In this document: in pieces, positions 1-8,360 of the stretch
How the letters are laid out: the number at the start of each line of letters is the position of its first letter
How positions within the stretch are numbered: the first letter of the stretch is position 1
NCBI RefSeq assembly: GCF_024138395.1
Contig: NZ_JAMYDU010000033.1
Coordinates: 1 to 49,348 of the forward strand
Source of the DNA: Pseudomonas mandelii
GTDB taxonomy: Bacteria; Pseudomonadota; Gammaproteobacteria; Pseudomonadales; Pseudomonadaceae
Direction of reading: 5' to 3'
Length of the DNA: 49,348 nucleotides
Notes under the pieces: generated by a model
The model's input: the letters and a program-made list of their open reading frames with translations, nothing else
Told to the model about the DNA's origin: nothing
Database searches by the model: none
Program-made: the position numbers and the translations under genes

Positions 1-82
1 AGCTTGCTCGCGAAGGCGGTGGGTCAGTCAACACTGATTACAACTGCCCCACCGCCTTCGCGAGCAAGCTTCGCTCCTACAG
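1..82. repeat. REPIN-like inverted REP pair, left part cut by the window edge
   Basis: Two inverted arms (about 1-20 and 50-82) share AGCTTGCTCGCGAAGGCGGT and its complement, around a short spacer. The right arm ends in the CGCTCCTAC end typical of fluorescens-group REPs; the matching GTAGGAGCG of the left arm lies outside the window. It sits about 30 bp upstream of the ABC permease start. Confidence 0.8.
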
Positions 83-110
83 GGATTAATACAGCGTACG
101 GAGAAACAAC

Positions 111-989
111 ATGAGCCAGACTCAGGCAGAACGACTCCAGGCGGAGCGCAAACTGGCGGAAAACCAGTTCGATATCACCCAGTACCAGCATGTGCCACGG
201 CGTTACTACGGGCGGATTTTCTTCGCCACGGTGATCGTGATTGCGATTGTCGGTCTGGTGCGGGCCTTCGCCGAAGGCAAGATCGAATGGTCGTACATCG
301 GCCAGTTCCTTACCTCCCAAGCAATCATGTGGGGCTTGCTCAACACCATCGTCATGGCGGTGCTGGCGATGGCGCTGGGCATTGTCTTCGGGGTGATCAC
401 GGCGATCATGCGCATGTCGGCCAATCCGATCCTGCGCTATGTGGCACTGATCTACACCTGGCTGTTTCGCGGTACGCCGCTGATTTTGCAGCTGCTGCTG
501 TGGTTCAACCTGGCGCTGATTTTCCCCACCATCGGCATCCCCGGCCTATTTGAAATGGACACGGTGAGCCTGATGACGCCCTTCGTGGCCGCCCTCCTCG
601 GCTTGAGCATCAACCAGGGCGCCTACACCGCCGAAGTGGTGCGTGCTGGCCTGCTTTCGGTGGACACCGGGCAGTACGAAGCCGCCAAGTCGATCGGCAT
701 GCCGCGCCTGCAAGCCCTGCGCCGGATCATCCTGCCCCAGGCCATGCGGATCATCATTCCGCCGGTGGGTAACGAGTTCATCGGCATGGTGAAAATGACT
801 TCCCTGGCGAGTGTCATCCAGTACTCGGAACTGCTCTACAACGCCCAGAACATCTACTACGCCAACGCCCGCGTGATGGAGCTGCTGATCGTCGCCGGCA
901 TCTGGTACCTGGCCACCGTCACTGTTCTGTCCTTTGGCCAAAGCCGTCTGGAGCGTCGTTTCGCTCGCGGCGCCGGCAAGCGTTCTTGA
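111..989 (+). CDS. Amino-acid-type ABC transporter permease (HisM/GlnP family)
   Basis: Inner-membrane subunit of a polar amino acid type importer. The 292-residue protein has a charged cytoplasmic N-terminus (1-34), a first membrane segment at about 36-53, and a permease core at about 75-275 with several hydrophobic segments. The EAA loop that contacts the ATPase is clear at about 190-216 (EAAKSIGMPRLQ...PQA). It starts an importer set: the ATPase follows 10 bp downstream and the binding protein after that. Only one permease gene is present, so the channel is a homodimer or a second permease lies upstream of the window. The substrate cannot be read from the sequence; the downstream hydrolases suggest an amide or N-acyl compound (inference). 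Confidence 0.9.
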   Translation: MSQTQAERLQAERKLAENQFDITQYQHVPRRYYGRIFFATVIVIAIVGLVRAFAEGKIEWSYIGQFLTSQAIMWGLLNTIVMAVLAMALGIVFGVITAIMRMSANPILRYVALIYTWLFRGTPLILQLLLWFNLALIFPTIGIPGLFEMDTVSLMTPFVAALLGLSINQGAYTAEVVRAGLLSVDTGQYEAAKSIGMPRLQALRRIILPQAMRIIIPPVGNEFIGMVKMTSLASVIQYSELLYNAQNIYYANARVMELLIVAGIWYLATVTVLSFGQSRLERRFARGAGKRS

Positions 990-999
990 GGAGTTCAAC

Positions 1000-1764
1000 A
1001 TGAGAAGCATCGTCAAGGCCGTGAGCCTGAACAAGTACTACGACCATTTCCACGCGCTCAAGGACATCAACATCGAGGTCGAGCAAGGCGAAGTGCTGTG
1101 CATCATCGGCCCGTCCGGCTCCGGCAAAAGCACTCTGCTGCGCTGCGTGAATCAGCTGGAAAAAATCGACAAGGGCGGCCTGTGGGTCGACGGTGAACTG
1201 GTGGGTTACCGCATCGCCGGCAACAAACTGCACGAACTCAACGAGTCGCAGATCGCCCGTCAGCGTCTGGCCACCGGCATGGTCTTCCAGCGCTTCAACC
1301 TGTTCCCGCACATGACTGTGCTGCAAAACATCATCGAAGGGCCCTGCCAGGTGCTCAAGCGTTCGCCCAAAGAAGCGCACGAAGAAGCCTTGGAATTGCT
1401 CGCTCGCGTCGGCCTGTCCGACAAGCGCAACAGCTACCCGATCGAACTGTCGGGCGGTCAGCAACAACGGGTGGCGATTGCCCGTGCGTTGGCCATGCGA
1501 CCCAAGCTGATGCTGTTCGATGAACCCACTTCGGCACTTGACCCGGAACTGGTCGGTGAGGTGCTGTCGGTGATGCGCGATCTGGCGCAGACCGGCATGA
1601 CCATGATCGTCGTCACCCATGAACTGGGCTTCGCTCGCGAGGTTTCCAACCGCATGGTGTTCATGGACGAGGGACAGATCGTGGAGGCTGGAAGCCCCGA
1701 AGAAATACTAATAAGTCCACAAAACCCACGCACCCAAAGCTTCATTTCTGCCGTTCGAACCTAA
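1000..1764 (+). CDS. Amino-acid-type ABC transporter ATP-binding protein (GlnQ/HisP family)
   Basis: ATPase that drives the importer. In the 254-residue product: Walker A GPSGSGKST at 37-45, Q-loop near Q97, signature LSGGQQQR at 150-157, Walker B MLFDEP at 171-176, and switch His in VTHELG near 207. The ATG at 1000 follows GAGGAG with normal spacing. An in-frame start at 934 would overlap the permease by 56 bp and add a non-conserved extension, so I rejected it. The length is typical of PAAT-family ATPases. It is cotranscribed with the permease (10 bp gap) and probably with the binding protein (53 bp gap). Confidence 0.93.
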   Translation: MRSIVKAVSLNKYYDHFHALKDINIEVEQGEVLCIIGPSGSGKSTLLRCVNQLEKIDKGGLWVDGELVGYRIAGNKLHELNESQIARQRLATGMVFQRFNLFPHMTVLQNIIEGPCQVLKRSPKEAHEEALELLARVGLSDKRNSYPIELSGGQQQRVAIARALAMRPKLMLFDEPTSALDPELVGEVLSVMRDLAQTGMTMIVVTHELGFAREVSNRMVFMDEGQIVEAGSPEEILISPQNPRTQSFISAVRT

Positions 1765-1817
1765 GCGCCAGCCTCGGAAACCAAGAGCTGCGTAACAACA
1801 CTCATAAGAGAACGACC

Positions 1818-2642
1818 ATGAAGAACTTCGTCATTCCAGCAGTACTCACTTCCGTTATGTCTTGCGGTTTCACTGTGGCCGCCGAATTGCCGGCCAGCAT
1901 CAAGGACAAGGGCGAGGTCGTTGTAGCGATCATGCCAAACTACCCGCCGATGGATTTCAAGGACCCGGCCACCAACACCCTCACCGGTCTCGACGTTGAC
2001 CTGGGCAACGCTCTGGCCGAACGTCTGGGCGTGAAGATCAAATGGCAGGAAACCGGTTTCGAGCAAATGATCAACGCGCTGACCACCGACCGCGTCGACA
2101 TGGTGATGTCGGGCATGACCGACACCGCCGAGCGCCAGGCCAGTGTGACCTTCGTCGACTACTTCACCAGTGGTCCGCAGTTCTACACCTTGCAGAAAAA
2201 CAAGGACACCAACGAGATCATTGATCTGTGCGGCAAGAAAGTTGGTACCAGCCGACGTACGACCTTCCCGGCGGAAATCGCCGAGTGGAGCAAGGCCAAC
2301 TGTGAAGCTGCCGGTAAACCGGCCATCGTGGTGATCGGCACCGAAGGCTCGGCCGACGCCCGCGCGCAACTGCGCCAAAGCCGTATCGACGCGGCCATGC
2401 AGGGCAGCGAAACCCTGCCGTACCTCAAGACCCAGGAAAAGGACATGTACAAAACCGTGGGCCTGCCGATTTCCAAGCAGTTCACCGGGCTGGGCGTGAG
2501 CAAGAAAAAGCCTGAGCTGAGTGAAGCGGTGAACGTGGCGATGCAGAGCATGGTCGATGACGGCAGCTACCAGACCATCCTGAAGAAATGGGACCTGGAA
2601 CTGGGCGCGATCAAGACCGTGACCATCAACGCCGGCAAGTAA
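1818..2642 (+). CDS. Periplasmic substrate-binding protein of the ABC importer (SBP_bac_3)
   Basis: Family 3 solute-binding protein of 274 residues. A signal peptide covers 1-22, with likely cleavage after VAA and before ELPASIKDKG. The mature protein opens with a strand-rich segment (GEVVVAIMPNYPPMDF) typical of amino-acid binding proteins, and LTGLDVDLGNALAERLGVK and MVMSGMTDTAERQ fit the family fold. It lies 53 bp after the ATPase, in the unusual order permease-ATPase-receptor. A REP pair follows, so a stabilised transcript or attenuation before the hydrolase genes is possible. The ligand is unknown. Confidence 0.9.
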   Translation: MKNFVIPAVLTSVMSCGFTVAAELPASIKDKGEVVVAIMPNYPPMDFKDPATNTLTGLDVDLGNALAERLGVKIKWQETGFEQMINALTTDRVDMVMSGMTDTAERQASVTFVDYFTSGPQFYTLQKNKDTNEIIDLCGKKVGTSRRTTFPAEIAEWSKANCEAAGKPAIVVIGTEGSADARAQLRQSRIDAAMQGSETLPYLKTQEKDMYKTVGLPISKQFTGLGVSKKKPELSEAVNVAMQSMVDDGSYQTILKKWDLELGAIKTVTINAGK

Positions 2643-2652
2643 TGCTTGCCCC

Positions 2653-2743
2653 GTAGGAGCGAAGCTTGCTCGCGAAGAGGCCCTGCCAGCCAACACAGAT
2701 GTTGAATGTGCCGGCCTCTTCGCGAGCACGCTTTGCTCCTACA
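2653..2743. repeat. REPIN (REP inverted pair)
   Basis: Left arm GTAGGAGCGAAGCTTGCTCG and right arm CGAGCACGCTTTGCTCCTAC flank a spacer of about 45 bp. It lies between the binding protein and the first deacetylase gene and would fold into a long mRNA hairpin. Confidence 0.85.
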
Positions 2744-2780
2744 GGGGCTGTGTTTTACCTATAAATAGCTGGAGCACCAA

Positions 2781-3629
2781 ATGTCCTCCTCACCACAACC
2801 CACCTGGCCTGATCAGCACACAGCCTGCCTCGCCCTGGCCTTCGACCTCGATGGCCCGACCGGCGATGCGATGCTCAACGGTTCGATCTGGCGCAAGCCC
2901 GAGTATTTCGGTTTTGGTGGTTATGGCCCCTATCGGGCGCTGCCGCGGATTCTCGACGTGCTGGATGAGTTCCGGATCCCGACGACATTCTTCGTCCCGG
3001 CCTGGGTCGTGGAGAATTGGCCCAGACAGTGCCAGGCAATTGTCGAGCGCGGGCATGAGGTGGCGTACCACGGCTACAAACACGAATCCTTTTACGCCCT
3101 GACGCTCGATCAGCAAAAGGACGTGATGCACAAATCCCGTGAGGTGTTCTGGAAGCATCTACACATCCGCGCCGAAGGTTTTCGCACGCCATCCGGCGAC
3201 TGGCGAGCCGAAACGCCGGCCATGCTGGTGGAAGCCGGCGTGACTTACTCCAGCAGCATGCGCGGTGATGACCGGCCGTATCTGGTCAACGTGCCGGGCT
3301 TCGATACGCCTCTGGTGGAAATCCCCGGTCGCTGGGAAATGGATGACTACGCCTCCCTCGCTTACACCCGCGCGCCGGACTTCCCCTCGGGACTCGACCG
3401 CACCGCCAGTTACGCGCTGACCCTCGACAACTGGTGCCGCGAGTTCGACGGTGCCATGGATGAAGGGCTGTGCCTGACCACCCTGTTCCATCCCAAGATC
3501 ACCGGCAAACCGGGGCGCATCCTGTTGCTGGAAAAACTCTTCGAACACATGCGCCAACGCGACGATGTCTGGTTCGCCACCTGCCGCGACGTCGCCCACT
3601 GGTGGCTGAAGGAGCATCACCATGGCTGA
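2781..3629 (+). CDS. Polysaccharide deacetylase-fold hydrolase (CE4/PuuE-like), copy 1
   Basis: Cytoplasmic (no signal peptide) 282-residue NodB-fold protein, probably hydrolysing an amide bond. It keeps metal-site features: FDLDG at 21-25 (CE4 first-motif Asp) and the His pair in HGYKH at 97-101. A later LFHPKI segment fits the last catalytic His motif. Lack of export and the importer upstream make a small-molecule role, like allantoinase PuuE, likelier than wall or chitin deacetylation (inference). Its last 8 bp overlap the next hydrolase gene, so the two are translationally coupled. Confidence 0.8.
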   Translation: MSSSPQPTWPDQHTACLALAFDLDGPTGDAMLNGSIWRKPEYFGFGGYGPYRALPRILDVLDEFRIPTTFFVPAWVVENWPRQCQAIVERGHEVAYHGYKHESFYALTLDQQKDVMHKSREVFWKHLHIRAEGFRTPSGDWRAETPAMLVEAGVTYSSSMRGDDRPYLVNVPGFDTPLVEIPGRWEMDDYASLAYTRAPDFPSGLDRTASYALTLDNWCREFDGAMDEGLCLTTLFHPKITGKPGRILLLEKLFEHMRQRDDVWFATCRDVAHWWLKEHHHG

Positions 3630-4509
3630 TTCCACTGTATGGCCCAACGGCTACCGCTGTGCCGTGGTGCTGACTGTCGATTACAACGACATTCACGGCA
3701 TCCTCACCCAAGCGCCAGAAGTCGCCGGGCGCGACAAGACCTTGTCTGTGTGGCGCTATGGCACTCAGCGCGGTGTCGAACGTTTGCTCGGGTTGTTCGA
3801 AGAACTGGGCGTTTCCAGCAGTTGGTTCATTCCCGGCATCGTCGCCGAGGAAAACCCGCAGCACATCCGAGCAATCCAGGCCGGCGGGCATGAAATTGCC
3901 TGCGCCGGGTATCGCCATCAGAACTACGACAACCTGACGCTGGCCGAGCAAAGCGCCGAAGCCGCCAAAGGTTGCGCGGCCTTGAGCGCGCTGACCGGTC
4001 AGCGTCCAACAGGTTTTCGTATCCCGGCCGGTAACGGTGCGCCGGGTTTCATCGAGGCGTTAAGAGAGCATGGCATCCGCTGGGACTCGTCATGGCGCGG
4101 CGATGATTTGCCCTTCGCTCACCCGACCGCGCCCGAAGTGATCGAGCTGCCGTTGCACTACGAACTGGAAGACGAACCCTACTTCGCCTTCAACCTCAGC
4201 CCGGCGGTGCCACCGGCGCAATCGCGCATCGCCTCTTACAGCCACACGCTTGGCAACCTGCAAATGGACTTCGCCGGATTTCACCGATTCGGGCTGTGTT
4301 ACGTGCTGCGGCTGCACCCGGAAATCATCGCCACGCCCGGACGGATCGGCCTGTTGCGCGAATTGCTGCAAAGCATTCAACAGCATGACGACGTGTGGAT
4401 CGCCACCGGTGCCCAGGTCGCTCAGTGGTGGGCCGAATCGGCAACGCCCGTGACCGAGGATCACCCGGCGGCGGTGTACGAACGTCATTACCGGGATTAC
4501 GGCGTATGA
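3622..4509 (+). CDS. Polysaccharide deacetylase-fold protein (CE4/PuuE-like), copy 2 with altered metal motif
   Basis: A 295-residue paralogue of the preceding protein, starting inside its 3' end. The first motif is VDYND (D20, D23) and the C-terminal motif is RLHPEI, but the His pair reads AGYRH (95-99) where copy 1 has HGYKH, so one expected metal-ligand His is Ala. It may have a changed mechanism, use another ligand, or act as a partner subunit of copy 1. Its stop overlaps the MmgE/PrpD start in an ATGA arrangement. Fold assignment is secure; activity is unknown. Confidence 0.78.
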   Translation: MADSTVWPNGYRCAVVLTVDYNDIHGILTQAPEVAGRDKTLSVWRYGTQRGVERLLGLFEELGVSSSWFIPGIVAEENPQHIRAIQAGGHEIACAGYRHQNYDNLTLAEQSAEAAKGCAALSALTGQRPTGFRIPAGNGAPGFIEALREHGIRWDSSWRGDDLPFAHPTAPEVIELPLHYELEDEPYFAFNLSPAVPPAQSRIASYSHTLGNLQMDFAGFHRFGLCYVLRLHPEIIATPGRIGLLRELLQSIQQHDDVWIATGAQVAQWWAESATPVTEDHPAAVYERHYRDYGV

Positions 4510-5897
4510 AAGATCAAGAGATCGCAGCCTTCGGCAGCGCCTACGATGGAGTGATACGGATGGAGCGATTGGCGCAGTTCTGCGTCGATACTCGCTTCGA
4601 AGATTTACCCCCCGCATTGGTGGCGCAAACCAAGCGGCACATCCTCGACACCTTCGGCGTGAGCCTGGCCGGGGCTGGCAGCGATGTGGCCAGACAGGCG
4701 CGTCAGGTTTTCGAGGGTGAAGCCGGCAGCACGTTGGTCTGGGGCACTGATCAGCGAGTCGGCGCAGCGCAGGCCGCCATGCTCAACGGCATTGCCGCGC
4801 ATGCCCTGGAGCTGGACGACACTGGCGGGTGTGACCATTCCGGTGCGGTGGTGCTGCCGGCGGTGATGGCCGCAGTATCGATGTCTGAAAGACCGATAAG
4901 TGGCCGCGAGTTGATCACCACTGTAGTGATCGGCTACGAAATCGGCCGTCGGGTGCTCGAAGCCTGCGGCAGTTACTCGGCCCACAACGGCGCCGGTTGG
5001 CACTCCACCGCGACGTGCGGGGTGTTTGGTGCGGCAGCGGCCAGTGCGCGAATTCTCGGTCTGGATGCACAACAAACCCTCGCGGCGCTGGGCATTGCCG
5101 GGAGCTTCAGCGGTGGTCTTTGGGCCTTCATTCATGACGGCTCGCAAAGCAAAAAACTCCACAGCGGTCGGGCCGCCGAAGGTGGTTTGTTGGCGGCGCG
5201 GTTTGCTCAACAAGGCATCACCGGGCCGACAAAATTGTTCGATGATGTCTGGGGCGGTTTTCTCAAGACCCTCGCGGCGGATACCGCCGTGCCCGAGGCG
5301 CTGGATGCCGAACTGGGCCATGTGTGGAAACTCGCCCGCTGCTCGATCAAACCCTACGCGGCATGCCGGGGGACGCATTCGGCGATCGATGCCTTGGGCC
5401 TGTTGCTGGACCAATTGCAGGTCAGTGCGGATCAGGTCGAGAGCGTTCAGGTTTCGTTGTGCGGATTCCTTCAGGACATGTGTGGCGGTCAGGACTTCAG
5501 CACTTTGTCGGCGGCGCAGATGAGCTTGCGTTATGCCCTCGCCGCCCGACTGGTTCATGGGCATTGCCGGTTGGAAGCTTACGACGATGAACAGCGCCAA
5601 CACCCGCGGATTGCTCACTGGATGTCGCGCATTCGCCTTGAAGTCGACCCGCTACTGTCGGAGGATGGCGAGCCTGTCGTCAGCGTGCAGACCGTGGATG
5701 GTCGGCAAGCGAGTTTGTGCGTCGAGGTGCCATTGGGTGCGCCGGGAAATCCGTTGAGTGATGGGGCGCTGGAGGAGAAGTTTTTCAGTCTGGCGGGGCG
5801 GGTTATGCCGCGGCAGCGGGCGGAAGGATTGATTGAGCAGTTGTGGATGCTTGAAGAACTGGAATCGGTTTGGGTACTTGAGCGGTGGCTGGCTTGA
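4506..5897 (+). CDS. MmgE/PrpD family protein
   Basis: Member of the family containing 2-methylcitrate dehydratase PrpD, cis-aconitate decarboxylase and iminodisuccinate epimerase; cytoplasmic. The 463-residue length fits. The N-terminal helical domain carries LDTFGVSLAGAGSD and AMLNGIAAHALELDDT, the usual PrpD landmarks, and FSGGLWAFIHDGSQSKKLHSGRAAEGGLLAA matches the conserved central segment. The ATG at 4506 overlaps the upstream stop by 4 bp. There is no prpBC nearby, so this is not the propionate locus. With the two hydrolases it probably processes the imported compound. Confidence 0.88.
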   Translation: MKDQEIAAFGSAYDGVIRMERLAQFCVDTRFEDLPPALVAQTKRHILDTFGVSLAGAGSDVARQARQVFEGEAGSTLVWGTDQRVGAAQAAMLNGIAAHALELDDTGGCDHSGAVVLPAVMAAVSMSERPISGRELITTVVIGYEIGRRVLEACGSYSAHNGAGWHSTATCGVFGAAAASARILGLDAQQTLAALGIAGSFSGGLWAFIHDGSQSKKLHSGRAAEGGLLAARFAQQGITGPTKLFDDVWGGFLKTLAADTAVPEALDAELGHVWKLARCSIKPYAACRGTHSAIDALGLLLDQLQVSADQVESVQVSLCGFLQDMCGGQDFSTLSAAQMSLRYALAARLVHGHCRLEAYDDEQRQHPRIAHWMSRIRLEVDPLLSEDGEPVVSVQTVDGRQASLCVEVPLGAPGNPLSDGALEEKFFSLAGRVMPRQRAEGLIEQLWMLEELESVWVLERWLA

Positions 5898-5917
5898 ATA
5901 TGGCGTTGCCTGATCCG

Positions 5918-6014
5918 GCCTCTTCGCGGGCAAGCCTCGCTCCTACAAGGTTCGCGTCGAGCCACAATTAAATGATCGGCACCAAACCTGTGGGAGCGGG
6001 CTTGCCCGCGATTG
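5918..6014. repeat. Two REP half-elements of different subtypes
   Basis: A GCGGGCAAGCCTCGCTCCTAC copy (about 5918-5946) is followed by GTGGGAGCGGGCTTGCCCGC (about 5990-6014) in inverted orientation. The two arms belong to different REP subtypes, so this is a mixed pair rather than one clean REPIN. Confidence 0.75.
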
Positions 6015-6072
6015 GCAGCAACTCGGTATCACGTCGATATCATAGAATCTGAATAAGGACATTTGCCCCACC

Positions 6073-7251
6073 GTGGCCACTTACACCCTCGTTATCCGCC
6101 GCTTGATGATCGTGTCGCTGACCATCGTCGTCAGCCGCGCCATTACCAGTCCGTTGCTCACCCTGTTTCTGAGCAACAAACTCGGCCTCGACCAACAGGA
6201 CGTCGGCCTGTTGCTGGGCATCGCGGTGTTTATCGCCACCCTGCTCGCGCTTTATGGCGGCTACATCATCGACCGCCTCGAAAAACGTCGGTTGCTGATT
6301 CTGACCATGCTTTCCAGCGCCATCGGTTTCGTGTTGCTGACCTTCGCCGAAAACCTTTACCTGACCACCGCCACCCTGGTGATCACCGAAACCGCCTCGG
6401 CATTGTTCCTGATCGGGTCCAAGGCGATCCTCAGCGAAAACCTGCCCGTGGGCCAGCGCGCCAAAGCCTTTTCGCTGCGCTACACACTGACCAACATCGG
6501 CTACGCCACCGGCCCCATGCTCGGGGTGGTGATCGCCGGGGTGCAGCCAACAGCGCCGTTCCTGATCGCCGGCGGTATCGCGTTTTTCAGTATTTTCCTG
6601 ATGAGCGGAATCCCCAAAGACCCAGCCCAGACACCCGCCATCGGCCAGCCCCAGAGTTTCCTCAAAACCCTGATCACCCTGAAGAACGATCGCACGCTGA
6701 TCATGTTCACCTGCGGATGTCTGCTCAGCACCGTGGTACACGGTCGTTTCACCCTGTACCTGTCGCAATACCTGCTGGTCACCCAAGACACCAAACGCGC
6801 CCTGGAAACCATGGCTGCCCTGCTCGCCTGCAACGCCATCAGTGTGATCCTGCTGCAATACCAGATCGGCCGGTTCCTCAAGCGCGAACAACTGCGCTAC
6901 TGGATTGCTGGCGGCACCAGCCTGTTCATCCTCGGGTTGATCGGTTTCAGCCTGGCGGACAGCCTTGTGAGCTGGTGCGTGGCGATGTTCATTTTCACCC
7001 TCGGCGAAATGATCATTTACCCGGCCGAATTCCTCTTCGTCGACACCCTGGCCCCGGAAGAACTGCGCGGTAGCTATTACGGCGCGCAGAATCTCGCGGC
7101 CCTCGGCGGCGCGCTGAGTCCGGTGATTTGTGGCTATCTGCTGTTGCACACACCCGCACCCACCATGTTCTATGCCCTGAGTGCGTTGACGGCGATGGGC
7201 GGTTTGCTGTGCTACATGAGCGGTCGGCGGGTGGCAATACTGCAAAAATAA
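6073..7251 (+). CDS. MFS transporter, 12-TM type
   Basis: Inner-membrane major facilitator protein of 392 residues with about 12 hydrophobic segments in two halves. The loop between helices 2 and 3 has GGYIIDRLEKRR, the MFS motif A position. The start is taken as GTG at 6073 because the first helix (VIRRLMIVSLTIVVSRAI) follows directly and no better ATG exists. It resembles drug/metabolite MFS proteins such as MdtH in general form, but the substrate is not identifiable. It is monocistronic: REPs lie upstream and a terminator about 95 bp downstream. Confidence 0.85.
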   Translation: MATYTLVIRRLMIVSLTIVVSRAITSPLLTLFLSNKLGLDQQDVGLLLGIAVFIATLLALYGGYIIDRLEKRRLLILTMLSSAIGFVLLTFAENLYLTTATLVITETASALFLIGSKAILSENLPVGQRAKAFSLRYTLTNIGYATGPMLGVVIAGVQPTAPFLIAGGIAFFSIFLMSGIPKDPAQTPAIGQPQSFLKTLITLKNDRTLIMFTCGCLLSTVVHGRFTLYLSQYLLVTQDTKRALETMAALLACNAISVILLQYQIGRFLKREQLRYWIAGGTSLFILGLIGFSLADSLVSWCVAMFIFTLGEMIIYPAEFLFVDTLAPEELRGSYYGAQNLAALGGALSPVICGYLLLHTPAPTMFYALSALTAMGGLLCYMSGRRVAILQK

Positions 7252-7344
7252 TGCACTGAAACTGCATTAATATGAATTTGTCAGCATCTGGAATGATCGG
7301 CACACTGTGCGCCGTTCCTCCCCCAATAGTTGGAACTCCTTCAA

Positions 7345-7379
7345 GGGCTTTCTGGGTATTCCAGCTAAGCCTTTTTTTT
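7345..7379 (+). terminator. Rho-independent terminator after the MFS gene
   Basis: GGCTT (7346-7350) pairs with AAGCC (7367-7371), and an inner CTGG/CCAG stem (7352-7355, 7361-7364) closes a 5-nt loop. Eight T residues follow (7372-7379). It separates the MFS gene from the HPP gene 30 bp further on. Confidence 0.7.
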
Positions 7380-7409
7380 GCCTCGAATTCTCTACGGACC
7401 GTTTGTCTC

Positions 7410-8105
7410 ATGCTCGCTCGCTGGTTACCTGCCGCCATCAATACCCGCCCTTCAGAATGGAGCCGCGCCGCCATCGGCATGGCCCTGGGGACGATGTTCA
7501 GCGTCTGGCTCTGCGGCCAAGTATTCGGCATCGACGTGGCGTTGCATCTGATCGGCCCGCTGGGCGCCTCGGCGGTGCTGTTGTTCGCCGTGTCCTCGGG
7601 CGCGCTTGCCCAGCCTTGGTCGATTCTTGGCGGTTACCTCTGCGCGGGGGTGGTCTCGCTGCTGGTCGCCCATGTGCTCGGACGCACGCTCGGCAGCGCC
7701 TGCCTCGCGGCGGGCATGGCGCTGATTCTGATGTGCTGGTTGCGTTGCCTGCACCCACCGGCCGGTGCCTTGGCGTTGCTTATGGTGGTGGCAGACCCGG
7801 CGACAATTGCCATGGAGTGGAAAGCTCTTGGCCCGGTGATGCTCAGCGCCTCGACGATGCTGCTCAGCGCACTGACGTACAACAATCTGACGCGCATTCG
7901 TTACCCAAAACGTCCCGCTGAGCCGGTGCCGATGATGCCCGTCCCCGACAGCCAGGCGATCACTGCCGCGGATCTGAAACTGGCCCTCGCCGACATGGAG
8001 GCCTTCTATGACATCACCCCCGAAGACCTCGAACAATTGATTCATGCCAGTGAGCTGCATGCCAAGCGGCGTAGCATCGGGGATGTATTTTCCAGCAAGG
8101 GTTGA
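7410..8105 (+). CDS. HPP family membrane protein
   Basis: A 231-residue integral membrane protein with about five hydrophobic segments between 20 and 160 and a cytoplasmic tail from about 170. CLHPPAGALALL holds the HPP signature at 115-117; IGPLGASAVLLFA and AQPWSILGGYLCAG are other family landmarks. Some HPP proteins have been linked to nitrite transport in plants and cyanobacteria, but the role in Pseudomonas is not established. I chose ATG 7410: the in-frame upstream extension to 7272 would run through the terminator stem and is not conserved-looking. Confidence 0.85.
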   Translation: MLARWLPAAINTRPSEWSRAAIGMALGTMFSVWLCGQVFGIDVALHLIGPLGASAVLLFAVSSGALAQPWSILGGYLCAGVVSLLVAHVLGRTLGSACLAAGMALILMCWLRCLHPPAGALALLMVVADPATIAMEWKALGPVMLSASTMLLSALTYNNLTRIRYPKRPAEPVPMMPVPDSQAITAADLKLALADMEAFYDITPEDLEQLIHASELHAKRRSIGDVFSSKG

Positions 8106-8118
8106 AGATTAGAAGAAA

Positions 8119-8230
8119 GATCAAAAGATCGCAGCCTGCGGCAGCTCCTACGTTGACCGCGTCCACCGCGATTTTTCGGTATGAACACCAATCCCGTAGG
8201 AGCTGCCGAAGGCTGCGATCTTTTGATCTT
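8119..8230. repeat. Inverted repeat pair, GATCGCAGCC/AGCTCCTAC type
   Basis: GATCAAAAGATCGCAGCCTG...AGCTCCTAC (8119-8152) is repeated in inverse orientation as GTAGGAGCTGCCGAAGGCTG...TTTTGATCTTG (about 8194-8230). A second REPIN family of the window; it could act as a bidirectional terminator-like hairpin after the HPP gene. Confidence 0.8.
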
Positions 8231-8272
8231 GCTTCAAGGTAAAAACGCAAACTAACCCTGCACATATGCCGG

Positions 8273-8324
8273 TTGTACATCACAAATTTGCACTGATACG
8301 ATCCAGCATCGCTCGCGCGCGAGC
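8273..8324 (+). promoter_or_regulatory. Candidate sigma-70 promoter with a palindrome at the start site
   Basis: TTGTAC (8273-8278), an 18-bp spacer and TACGAT (8297-8302) resemble -35/-10 boxes for the acyl-CoA gene pair. A perfect 14-bp palindrome, GCTCGCGCGCGAGC (8311-8324), would begin near +2 or +3, a possible repressor site. Prediction by eye only. Confidence 0.35.
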
Positions 8325-8360
8325 TTCTCTATAAAGAACAATAAAAGCAGGGAGTTAGTG

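Noticed and set aside
4506..5897. Part of a prpBCD propionate locus
   Set aside because: No methylcitrate synthase or lyase nearby; the gene is coupled to the deacetylase-fold genes instead.
6040..7245. 401-codon open frame on the minus strand
   Set aside because: Antisense to the MFS gene; its product is low-complexity (Gln/His/Gly rich) with no domain pattern.
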